Shown in pieces: positions 1 to 8,300 of a DNA stretch of 14,300 bases. This DNA comes from Planctomycetota bacterium (lineage in GTDB: Bacteria; Planctomycetota; PUPC01; DSUN01). A program made the position numbers and the translations under genes. The first letter of the stretch is position 1. Every line of letters begins with the position of its first letter. The notes under the pieces are model-generated. The model saw only the letters and a list, made by a program, of their open reading frames with translations, ran no database searches and was not told where the DNA came from. Location: NCBI GenBank assembly GCA_016872875.1, contig VGYW01000212.1:1-14300 (forward strand), in the 5' to 3' direction.

Positions 1-105
1 CTTCGGGGGCTCTACGCTGGCGGGGCCTTTTCCCAGGGCTCCCTTCGGTCGCCCTGGGCTACGGCTCAAACGCCCCCATTCGGGGGCTAAACCCCAGCCC
101 CCAGA
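1..105. repeat. Interspersed GC-rich palindromic repeat (partial copy at window edge)
   Basis: Bases 32-58 form a hairpin with arms CCCAGGG and CCCTGGG, followed by GCTACGGC. The stretch from about 29 to 66 matches 12589-12626 with only about four differences, so this is another copy of the family that fills 12550-12860. A second hairpin-like stretch with GGGGGCT and AGCCCCC follows up to about 103. It lies downstream of the sulfatase stop codon and could double as a transcription end, but there is no T-run. Bases 106-310 hold no gene I can support. Confidence 0.7.
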
Positions 106-310
106 AGATGTGGGCAAAGATCAGGGCTTCGCCCTGGGCTGATATAGTACGCTCCGTTTGGAGCTTCGGCGTCGAAGAACGTCACCAGAAGTCGGGGCCA
201 TACTCCAGTGCGTTACTGCACAAGGCACGCCAGAGCACGGCTTGGGTGTGGCACTGGAGCCCCTCCCCGCGCCAGGAACGGATAGCCCAGTACGCCTTCC
301 TGGCCGCCCG

Positions 311-1855
311 TCATGGCCGCTGCTTGCCCTTTCCTTTGGCCTTCGGGGCGGGCGCGCGGCCGTAGCCCTTGGCGTAGGAGGCGCGGCAGCGCTGCTCGGT
401 CTCGTCGGGGTGCTCGCCGAGCTCCTTCACGAGTGCGGCGTGAAGTTGCTCCACGCGGGCCTTGTGCTCGGGGCGCTCGGCAAGGTTGGTGAACTCGCCA
501 GGGTCCGCCGCCAGGTCGTAGAGCTCGCGCTGGGCGGGGTGGTCCTTGTCGGGCGGAGTGTGGTAGACGTACTTGTGGCTCCCCGTGCGGAGCATGGCGT
601 AGCCGGAGGCGATGTTGTGGGCGTAGTACTCGCTCACCGCCACGTCCTTCCACGGCGCCTTGGGGCCTGGCCCGAGCGAGGTCGAGGGCTCGTCGAGCCA
701 GGGGCAGAGCGATGTGCCGTTCCAGTCGTCAGGCGTCTTCGCGCCGCCCAGCTCGGCGAGGGTCTGCACGAGGTCGAGGAGCGAGCAGGCGCCCACGCGG
801 CGCCCCCCGCCCTTCCAGCGCTCGGGCCAGCTCACGATCAGCGGCACCCGCGCGGCGTGCTCGTACATGCAGTTCTTCCACCAGAGCGCGTGCTCGCCCA
901 TGTTCTCGCCGTGATCGGTGGTGTAGACGACCACGGTGTCCTGGGCCGCTTCGCTCCTGGCGAGGGCGTCGAGGAGCTTGCCCACCTGCTCATCCATCCA
1001 CTGGGTGAGGCCGTGGTAGAGCTCGCGGCCCTTGCGGACGAGCTCGGGGTCGGTCTCGGCGACGCCGAAGCCGCGGCGGAGGTGGTGGTAGTTGAGCGGC
1101 TGGGCATCCACGTGGCCGGGCGGGAGGACTGGCATGGGCACCTTGCCCTTGTAGGGCTCCCAGTACGGCTCGGGCACGATGAGGGGGAAGTGCGGGGCGA
1201 GGTAGCCGGCGAAGAGGAAGAACGGCTTGTCGGCTCGGCGGCGCTTGGCGAGGAACTCCGCCACGCCCGCAGTCACCCTGCGGTCGTGGGGCTGCACGCC
1301 GCCCTCGCCCGGGTGGAACTGTGCAAAGCGGGCGTCGCGCGTGGCGGTGTTCACGCGCGCATCGTCGGCGGCGCGGCGCGCGCCCAGGCCAGTCATGAAG
1401 CTGTTGTTCATGTTGCCGCCGATCTCGGTGAAGCCGTAGCGGTGGGACGCGTCGTAGTGCTGCTTGCCGCAGAGGAAGCTCTCGTAGCCCGCGGCGTTCA
1501 AGATGCGGGGCAGCGACGGGTAGTCGGGGCTGGGGAGCCAGCAGGCGTTGCTCCACGCCCCTATGCGGCTGACGTGCTTGCCCGCGGTGAAGGCCAGCCG
1601 CGCCGGCACGCACAGCGGCGAGGGCGTATAGGCCGACTCGAACACCACGCCCCGCGCGGCGAGCGCGTCGAGATGCGGCGTCCGCACCAGCCTGTTCCCA
1701 TAGCAGCCCGTCACCCCAGCGTTGTGCTCGTCGGACATGATGACCAGCAGGTTCGGCGGACGCTCGCGGCGCGCTGGGGCGGCGCCGAGCCAGCGGCAGC
1801 CGAGCGCGCCCGCAGTGGCGGCCACGCCGCGCTTCAGGAAGGCTCTGCGGGTCAT
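311..1855 (-). CDS. Tat-exported formylglycine-dependent sulfatase
   Basis: Family S1 sulfatase of 514 residues, predicted to hydrolyse sulfate esters of sugars or polysaccharides outside the cytoplasm. Seen: an N-terminal twin-arginine signal (TRRAFLKRG, then a hydrophobic Ala-rich stretch to about residue 27); metal-binding start of the fold at NLLVIMSDEH (35-44); the modification motif C82-V-P-A-R86, whose Cys would become formylglycine; and TTDHGENMGEH around D314, typical of the family. The C-terminus is a Lys/Gly-rich tail (KAKGKGKQRP). I chose the ATG at 1855 because it begins the Tat signal and is preceded by GGAGAGG at a usable distance; the frame stays open upstream but that part looks non-coding. 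The Cys-type motif needs a formylglycine-generating or anaerobic maturase, not in this window. Substrate cannot be told from sequence. Confidence 0.93.
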   Translation of the reverse strand: MTRRAFLKRGVAATAGALGCRWLGAAPARRERPPNLLVIMSDEHNAGVTGCYGNRLVRTPHLDALAARGVVFESAYTPSPLCVPARLAFTAGKHVSRIGAWSNACWLPSPDYPSLPRILNAAGYESFLCGKQHYDASHRYGFTEIGGNMNNSFMTGLGARRAADDARVNTATRDARFAQFHPGEGGVQPHDRRVTAGVAEFLAKRRRADKPFFLFAGYLAPHFPLIVPEPYWEPYKGKVPMPVLPPGHVDAQPLNYHHLRRGFGVAETDPELVRKGRELYHGLTQWMDEQVGKLLDALARSEAAQDTVVVYTTDHGENMGEHALWWKNCMYEHAARVPLIVSWPERWKGGGRRVGACSLLDLVQTLAELGGAKTPDDWNGTSLCPWLDEPSTSLGPGPKAPWKDVAVSEYYAHNIASGYAMLRTGSHKYVYHTPPDKDHPAQRELYDLAADPGEFTNLAERPEHKARVEQLHAALVKELGEHPDETEQRCRASYAKGYGRAPAPKAKGKGKQRP

Positions 1856-1923
1856 CCCTGCCTCTCCATTCACGCCCTGTCTCCTTCCCGTTTGGCCCCT
1901 TCCATCGCTTTGCGGCCCGCCGC

Positions 1924-1952
1924 AATATACCACTCCGGACCGGGCGCTGCAA
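1924..1952 (-). promoter_or_regulatory. Predicted sigma70-type promoter of the sulfatase
   Basis: On the minus strand TTGCAG (1952-1947) and TATATT (1929-1924) are separated by 17 bases. The -10 is good and the -35 is weak after TTG. A start near 1917 would leave a leader of about 60 bases. It lies just beyond the end of the tandem array, so the sulfatase can be expressed independently of the upstream glycoside hydrolase genes. Confidence 0.5.
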
Positions 1953-1984
1953 CAGAGCCATCGGGCTGTTTGCGGCAACTCGCT

Positions 1985-2968
1985 CCTTCGTCAGCACCAC
2001 AACGGCCCCCAAGAGCCCTGCCAGGCGCCACGCGGTGTCCGCCAAGCGGCCCGGCCGGGGTTCCCCCTGCGCGCAGCGATCATCGCGCCTTGCTGCGAAA
2101 GCGCGACGAGCCATTTCGTACTTGTTCAAGTACGAAACCACACGCTCGGCACCACAGGAGCCTACAAGAGACCTGCCAGCCACGGCCGTATGCGGCAAGT
2201 GGCTCGGCAGGGGTTCGCGGGCGGGGGCATTGTCGCGCTTTCGCGCGAAAGCGCGACGGAGGGTTCCGTACTTGTTCAAGTACGGAACGGTCCTCGTGGC
2301 CGCTCGACGGCCTTCGAGAAGCCAGCCAAGTGCCGCTGCGTGCGCGAGGCGGCTAGGCCGGGGTTCCTCTACGGAGGGGGATTGTCGCGCTTTCGCGCGA
2401 AAGCGCGACGGAGGGTTCCGTACCTGTTCAAGTACGGAACGGTCCTCGTGGCCGCTCGACGGCCTTCGAGAAGCCAGCCAAGTGCCGCTGCGTGCGCGAG
2501 GCGGCCAGGCCGGGGATTCCTCTAGGGAGGGGGATTGTCGCGCTTTCGCGCGAAAGCGCGACGGAGGGTTCCGTACTTGTTCAAGTACGGAACGGTCCTC
2601 GTGGCCGCTCGACGGCCTTCGAGAAGCCAGCCAAGTGCCGCTGCATGCGCGAGGCGGCCCGGCCGGGGTTCTTCTACGGAGGGGGATTGTCGCGCTTTCG
2701 CGCGAAAGCGCGACGGAGGGTTCCGTACCTGTTCAAGTACGGAACGGTCCTCGTGGCCGCTCGACGGCCTTCGAGAAGCCAGCCAAGTGCCGCTGCATGC
2801 GCGAGGCGGCCAGGCCGGGGTTCCGTGCGGAGGTGGGATTGTCGCGCTTTCGCGCGAAAGCGCGACAATTCCGTACTTGTTCAAGTACGGAACAGGGCTC
2901 TTGAGGGCTCGATGGCGTTCGAGAGGGCGGCCAAGTGCCGCTGTGTGCGCGAGGCGGCCCGGCTGAGT
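1985..2968. repeat. Tandem array of about 152-bp units, each with two long palindromes
   Basis: Direct tandem repeat of about six units between the GH81 stop codon and the sulfatase promoter. Every complete unit contains palindrome A, a perfect 26-bp palindrome with half-site GTCGCGCTTTCGC (2232-2257, 2384-2409, 2537-2562, 2689-2714, 2841-2866). Five bases later comes inverted repeat B, 26 bp with 12-bp arms GTTCCGTACTTG around a central TT (2263-2288, 2415-2440, 2568-2593, 2720-2745, and 2869-2892 shortened). Unit spacing is 150, 152, 153, 152 and 152. The remaining roughly 95 bp of each unit also holds inverted repeats, e.g. GGCCG/CGGCC and GCCGC/GCGGC. The first unit (about 1985-2138) is degenerate; in the last the 5-base link between A and B is changed to AA. 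The period is not a multiple of three, so the array is not protein-coding. It might be a binding-site array, a chain of structured RNA hairpins or terminators, or a selfish repeat. Confidence 0.92.
2082..2138. repeat. Degenerate first unit of the array with a compensated palindrome B
   Basis: Palindrome A has decayed here (ATCGCGCC...GCGAAAGCGCGAC, 2082-2107). Palindrome B is kept at 2114-2137 with arms TTTCGTACTTG and CAAGTACGAAA. Relative to the other units both arms carry a change, C to T at 2116 and G to A at 2135, and these two positions pair, so symmetry is preserved. Confidence 0.75.
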
Positions 2969-2969
2969 C

Positions 2970-5315
2970 TCAGCGCTGGATCGTGAATGCCCGTGGGGCG
3001 GCGGAGAGCACCGTGCCGTCGGAGAATCTGATGGGCCGGGGCGTGGCGCCGGCGTTGTAGACGACGTAGGCCCTGCCCTTGCCGCTGCGGAAGACCGCGT
3101 AGAGAGGATAGTCGGCGGTCACGGTGCGGTCCACCTGGCCCAGGGCGGCGAGGGCGTGGAGCCAGTGGACGAGGTTGGCGCGCGAGTTGCCGGCCTCGAT
3201 GGGCAGCTTGCCCCCGCGGGCGTCGAGCTGGCGGAGGGCGTCGGGCGCGTCGCCGAGGGCGCGGTACATCAGGACGAGGTCGGCCCAGTCCTCGAACGGC
3301 TTGCCGCCCTTCACGGCGGCGAGGCCGTCGTAGCAACGCTTCACGTATTCGGGGTGGAGGCCGAGGTAGAGCGAGCCGCCGTGGAAGGGGAGCCAGTTGA
3401 TGCCGTAGACGATTTCGGGCTTGTTGGAGAACCAGGTCTCGCGGACGCCCTTGCCGCCCCAGAGCATCGTGAGCACGGGCGACGGATACTCCTTGGGGCG
3501 AATCGTGCCCGTCACGTCGAACCAGTAGGCGTTGATCGCCTCCAACTCGGTGGAGTAGAGCCAGATTCCGAGGTCGCGGAGCTTGGCGTCGCCCACTGCC
3601 TCGCCGAGCAGGATGAGTGCGGTCCAGGCGTTCATCGCCTCGGACGAGGACTCCTGGTTGTTGCCGTCGCCGAAGCGTGCGTGGCCGGAGGCCCAGGAGT
3701 GGCCCGCGTAGCAGTCGAAGCTGCGGAGGAAGGGGAACATCGAATCATCTCGATTGGGCGACGCGATGTCGCGGATGATGAGCCGCAGCATCCCGCCCCA
3801 GGCCACAGGCAAGATGCCTGTGCCACCATCGGAGGGAGAGGTGGCGGCACGGGCGTCCCGCCTGTGCTCCTCCAGCCCAGCGGCCCAGTTGGGGTCGCGG
3901 CGGGCGAGCTCGGCCGCCGCGCGAAGGAAGTAGCCGTAGTGGAAGTGGTGGTCGTTGAGTTGGTCGTCGCTGCCGTAGCTGGCGGGGTAGCCGATGAGGG
4001 TGCCCCAGGTGCGGTTGTAGGCGAAGAGGCCCTTCGACTTCGGCTTGCCCTGAGCATCCGAGGCGGAGAGCCAGCCTTCGAGCCGCGGCCTCAGCTTGGC
4101 GATGAGGGCGGCAACGAACATTGGGTCAGCCTGCTCGCCGATGGCAACAAGGGTAGCCAGCTTGCCCAAGCGCTTCCCCTCCCAATATGTGTCGCCGGTG
4201 CCAGGCACTTTGGCGTTCAGCTCCTCCTCGAGGCAGGGCAGCAGCTTCGCCCAGTGGACCTCGCTGAGGATCGGCAGGACGGGCAGGACGCCGTGGAATG
4301 TGGAACGGGTGGTGAACCCCGTGCCGGCTGCCAGCTTCATCTCGCCGCGGACCGAACGGTAGCTATGGTTCGTAGTGCGGGCTTCAGCCCGTTCTTCCCC
4401 GGTACGGCCTGAAGGCCGCACTACAAACGACTCCCGCATCCACTGGTGCGGATAGAGGGCGAAGAGGGTGCCCTCCCCCTTCCCCTCGCGGGCGACTGTG
4501 GTGAAGGCGAAGGTCGTCGTCACCTCGCTTTTCGCCGGGTCGTAGGCCCAGGCCACGCGGGTGTCGGCCACGTGGTTCTGGGCGAAGCCCACGAAGAGCC
4601 GAAGCGTCTCGGGCTTGGCGTCGGGCAGGAGCGCGAGCGAGAAGTACGTCCTGCCCTTGGCGTCGCAGGTGAGCGCCTTGGTGCCAAGGCCCGCCCACGC
4701 CGAGCCGCTTGGGGCGAAGAGGGCGTAGTGCTTGCCGCGCACCGATAGGCCGAGCGTGGCCGACGCCGCATCGCCCGACCAGACCTTGGGCTCCGCGCAA
4801 AGCGTCACCTTCGGGCTGCCGCCCTTGAACATCGCGTAGACGAACGGGCTGCCGTGGCCGTAGGAGACCCGCATCTCCTTGCCGTCCACGGCGAACGAGG
4901 CGGTGACGAACCAGTCGCTCCACCCGGCCAGCTTCGCGTCGGGGAACTCGGCGACGCCGCTGTGCCCGAGCACCAGGTCGTCGGCCCCGCCCGGCATGCC
5001 GCCCATGATGCCGATGGGCGCCACGCTGACGGCTGGATAGCAGACCCTCAGGCCGCCCGGCTGCGCGCACACGGCCAGCGGATGGGCGTATTGGGGGAGC
5101 GAGTGCTTGGTCCAGAGGAGCGAGCTCCACCAGCGATTCGTCGGCAACGGCCCCTTCACCCCCTCGGTCTTCCAGACCTGTTCCGGCGGCCCCTTGGCGC
5201 CTGGCGGCGGCTGGGTCGCATAGCTGCCCAGGCCGACCTTCACAATCCCATCGGCCACGATGGGCGAGGAGCATGGGAGAAGCGCCATGAGAACGTGCGA
5301 GAGGTTCGCTTTCAT
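2970..5315 (-). CDS. GH81 endo-beta-1,3-glucanase, secreted
   Basis: Glycoside hydrolase family 81, 781 residues, predicted to cleave beta-1,3-glucan (laminarin, callose, curdlan) by inversion. Seen: a short signal-like N-terminus (MKANLSHVLMALLPCSS); the GH81 start motif PLPTNRWWSSLLW (57-69) and YAHPLAV; DDQLNDHHFHYGYF (450-463), where D455 fits the family's acid; DCYAGHSWASG (534-544); and QESSSEA (554-560), where E555 and E559 have the four-residue spacing of the family's conserved glutamates. The ATG at 5315 is preceded by GAGG about five bases upstream. It starts 26 bases after the GH44 stop, so the two are probably cotranscribed. Odd: two in-frame palindromic repeats add about 20 residues each, at 296-316 and 482-505, both in places where relatives are shorter. 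All catalytic motifs remain intact. Confidence 0.93.
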   Translation of the reverse strand: MKANLSHVLMALLPCSSPIVADGIVKVGLGSYATQPPPGAKGPPEQVWKTEGVKGPLPTNRWWSSLLWTKHSLPQYAHPLAVCAQPGGLRVCYPAVSVAPIGIMGGMPGGADDLVLGHSGVAEFPDAKLAGWSDWFVTASFAVDGKEMRVSYGHGSPFVYAMFKGGSPKVTLCAEPKVWSGDAASATLGLSVRGKHYALFAPSGSAWAGLGTKALTCDAKGRTYFSLALLPDAKPETLRLFVGFAQNHVADTRVAWAYDPAKSEVTTTFAFTTVAREGKGEGTLFALYPHQWMRESFVVRPSGRTGEERAEARTTNHSYRSVRGEMKLAAGTGFTTRSTFHGVLPVLPILSEVHWAKLLPCLEEELNAKVPGTGDTYWEGKRLGKLATLVAIGEQADPMFVAALIAKLRPRLEGWLSASDAQGKPKSKGLFAYNRTWGTLIGYPASYGSDDQLNDHHFHYGYFLRAAAELARRDPNWAAGLEEHRRDARAATSPSDGGTGILPVAWGGMLRLIIRDIASPNRDDSMFPFLRSFDCYAGHSWASGHARFGDGNNQESSSEAMNAWTALILLGEAVGDAKLRDLGIWLYSTELEAINAYWFDVTGTIRPKEYPSPVLTMLWGGKGVRETWFSNKPEIVYGINWLPFHGGSLYLGLHPEYVKRCYDGLAAVKGGKPFEDWADLVLMYRALGDAPDALRQLDARGGKLPIEAGNSRANLVHWLHALAALGQVDRTVTADYPLYAVFRSGKGRAYVVYNAGATPRPIRFSDGTVLSAAPRAFTIQR
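3801..3870. repeat. In-frame palindromic repeat inside the GH81 gene (GTGILPV type)
   Basis: Two hairpins sit side by side: CACAGGCA/TGCCTGTG (3804-3822, loop AGA) and GCACGGGCG/CGCCTGTGC (3847-3867, one mismatch), linked by GCCACC...GGTGGC. On the coding strand the stretch reads roughly HRRDARAAT...GGTGILPVA. It separates DPNWAAG from LIIRDIASPNR, which sit closer together in the GH81 proteins I know. This peptide type recurs in PVC-group proteomes as I recall, which fits a dispersed element. Confidence 0.75.
4368..4428. repeat. In-frame palindromic repeat inside the GH81 gene (RPSGRTGEERAEARTT type)
   Basis: The 61-bp stretch has 13-bp terminal inverted repeats with one mismatch (GTTCGTAGTGCGG against CCGCACTACAAAC). 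Inside are two small hairpins, GGGCT/AGCCC and CGGCCT/AGGCCG. The coding strand reads VVRPSGRTGEERAEARTTN, placed between the family motifs YPHQW and YRSVRGEMK, which are normally nearly adjacent. The reading frame is kept. Confidence 0.78.
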
Positions 5316-5341
5316 ACCGCCTCTTCAGGTGGCGACAAGCG

Positions 5342-8300
5342 TCACGGCTTGAGGTCGAAGCGGACGACGCTGAAGGCGGGCAGGGCGATCTCCAGGGAGT
5401 CGCCGCCCAGCTTGCGGGCGGGGAGCTGGCCGATTGCGAAGCGGTCAGAGCCCGAGTACTCGTAGAAGACGACCTCCTGCTCGGGCACGCGCTTGCTGAG
5501 CTTGAGCGTGACGCGGGCGTCCTTGGCGACGCGCTTGTTGATGAGGACGAAGGTGAGGCGGCCGGACTTGGAGTCGCGTGCGGCGTGGACGGAGACATCG
5601 AAGGGGGCGCTGGCCTTGACGGGCAGGCAGCGGTCGCCAAAGGCGGCGTTCTGGCCGTCGGGGTTGCGGAACATCTTGAAGGCGAAGTAGCTGGGGCTGT
5701 TGGGCGCGGGGGCGAACCAGTAGCAGGCGTAGTCGAGCCCCTCGCGTGCGAAGATGCCGAGGATTTCGGCCTGGGCGATGCCGCCCGAGGTGTCCTCGTC
5801 GCCGCCGAAGTTGTACTCGCCGATGGCCGTCTTGAGGCCGGGGTAGCACTCGGCCACCCACTCGCGCATCAGGCGCACCAGCTTGATCACCTTGCCCGTC
5901 TCCTGCCCCATCCAGGTCGGGTCCTTCCACGTGGGGTCCCAGAGGACGCGGGTTTCCTCGACGCGGCCCTCCATGAACTGCGGGTCGCCGCGCTTGCCGG
6001 CCATGTAGATGCCGGTCTGGGGGTAGAAATGCCAGTCGAGGATGTCCACAAGGCGTTGGCCCGTGGACTTCTCGTGCTCGGCGAGCTTCTTGAGAAGCCA
6101 CTTGGTGATGGGCACGCGGCCGTGGGCGGCGTAGTCGGGCGGGTCGTCCCACGTCCCCTTGCCCTGGCCTACGAGCTGCGAGTCGAGGCCGGAGTAGAAG
6201 TAGGCGGTCCAGCCGAAGAATGCGCCGAAGGCGATCTGCACCTTGGGGTCAATCTTCTTCAGGAGCGCGGCATAGGTCTTCGTCCGCTCCCAGAGCTCAT
6301 CGTAGGAGCAGCCCGTGGGGTGCATGCCGCGGTGGGTGGCGTGCCAGAGGCAGGGCTCGTTGTCGAGGCAGACCACGCGGACGCCGCCCTTGTCGGCCGT
6401 GCCCGCGCCGGTCTTCTCGATGATGTAGCGGAGCATCTCGGTCTGCTCCTCGGGCGACATCTCGACCGATGTGTCGTCGGGGTTCGCCTCGATGAGACGG
6501 GTCTTCTTCTGGCCCTTGGTGTCAAGGACGAAGGCGCCCTTCTCGTCGCGGACGTATTGGACGCCACTGCCCGCGTGGGGCAGGCGATCGGTCGGCTGGG
6601 ACTGCCCCGCCCAGGCCGTCTGGTCAGGGTGCTTGCGGGTGTCGAAGGCGACGGATGAGCCGTCCCTGGCCACGCGGCCCATCATGGGGAGGGTGAGATA
6701 GGACTCGAAGCCGAAGGGCTTATTGGCGGCGTGGAAGCCGACGAGCCAGTTCTTCTCGGGTGGCCCCTCCGTGCCCTCGTTCTGGTAGAACCAGTCGGCG
6801 CCCTTCGCTCCGAAGCCCTTCTTCCAGTTGATGGGGGAAACAGGGTTCCCGCCGGCACGGAGGATGGTGAGGCCCATCTCCTTGGCGAGCTCGCGGTTGG
6901 CCATCGCCGCGCCGTAGATGAATGGGCTGATGGGCGTGCCCTCGGCCGCAACGTCCACGGTGGCCGTGACCTCGGCCCCCTTGGCGAGCGCGGCGGCCCG
7001 CCGCTCCTCGGGCAGGCGCACCCAGACCGAGTGGGCGCGGACGGGGCGGTTGTCGAACCCGATGTCGTCAATGTAGACCGAGAACTTCCGCGCCTTCGGC
7101 TCCCAGGAGTCGAAGTCCAGCTCCCACGCCTTGCGGGGGTCGAACTCCATCCTCTCCCCATAGATGTCCACAAGCGGGATGACGATCTCGTGCCAGTTGC
7201 CGTCGGCGGCGTCGGGGCAGTAGTTGAAGACCGAGGCGTCCCTGGTCGTCTTGCGGTTGGTCGAGTTGTTGAGCTTGATGGAGAAGCCGCCGGGCTTCTC
7301 GCCGACGACCTTCATCCAGAACGAGACGTTGCGGAAGCTCGTGATGTCGGTGCCGGAGTTCTCGGGATACCAGCCGTGCCAGTTCCACCCCCCGCCCACC
7401 CAGCCGGCGCCGTCGGCGTGGAACTCGATGGCCACCTTGCCGCTCTTGGCCTCGTCAGTCTGCGGCTTGACGTAGACGAGCGGGGTCTGGGGCGCGGCCC
7501 AGCCCAGGCCGTGGGCGAACCTATCGCCGTCCCACACGACCTTCTTCTCCGTGAGACTGGCGACCTTGAGGTGGACGACGAGGGAGCTGAGGCGGCCCTG
7601 GTCGTCCTCGGCGATGAGGCCGAGGGCCTTGGGGCCGGCGGGCACGCCCTTGGCGAGGTGGAAGGAGGCGCCGTAGACGCGGTCGCCGGCCGGTCCGTCG
7701 TTGTGAGCCCCGTCGTCGAGGAGCTCGGCGTCGCCGCCGCCGATGGCGCTCAGGTCGGCATAGACGCGCTTGAGGTTGCCGAACTTCGCGGCGGCAGTGA
7801 CCTGGATGGCGACCGTCGCCTTCGTGTCGCCTTCGAGGATGGCGGGGGGCGAGAGGCGTTCGCCGCCGAGGATGGGGCCGCCCTTGGTCCACATCAGCCG
7901 CCCGCGATAGAGGCCGGCCTTGCCGAGGCCGAGGAAGCCAGTTGTGGGCGGCGTGTCCTCACGCCGCGTGTCGCGGGACGGGGACGTCCCGCCCACAGCC
8001 GCCCAGGCCGTGGCGAAGCGGACGTGGGCGAAAGGGTCAACCTTGTTCTCGATGACCACCAGGCTGCGGCGCGCCTCGGGGATGAGGTTGAGCAGGGCAC
8101 AGGTTACGTCCTGCCACGAGTTCCCGAAGTCGCTGCTGAGCATCACCGTCATCAGGCGGGCCTCGCGGCCATAGAGGGGCTCGCGGTCCTCGCGGACCAG
8201 CAACTGGCCGAGCGTACCGATGACGCGCGCGTGCCGCTCCATCGTGTAGGCCCAGGTCCTTCCGCCATCGGTGCTCTTGTTCGTGCCGTGGTGGACGGAG

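Noticed and set aside
108..365. Small plus-strand open frame whose peptide SVWSFGVEE recalls the methyltransferase segment SVWEFGTES
   Set aside because: The likeness is short, the frame overlaps the sulfatase 3' end in antisense and there is no convincing ribosome binding site.
158..2356. Long plus-strand open frame of about 730 codons
   Set aside because: It is antisense to the sulfatase and then runs through the tandem array. Its sequence is low in complexity, as expected for the complement of GC-rich coding DNA, and it has no domain.
2006..2902. Inverted match AAGAGCCCTG at 2011 and CAGGGCTCTT at 2893 as ends of a mobile element carrying the array
   Set aside because: Only 10 bp, and the left copy aligns as a direct variant of the ordinary repeat unit, so chance is a sufficient explanation.
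1985..2968. CRISPR array
   Set aside because: Units are 152 bp and nearly identical over their full length; there are no unique spacers and no cas genes.
2035..2986. Open frames through the array with repeating peptides such as FRAKARRRVPYLFKYGT
   Set aside because: The unit length of 152-153 is not a multiple of three, so the same peptide appears in different frames in successive units. No ribosome binding sites or conserved frame; non-coding repeat is the better reading.
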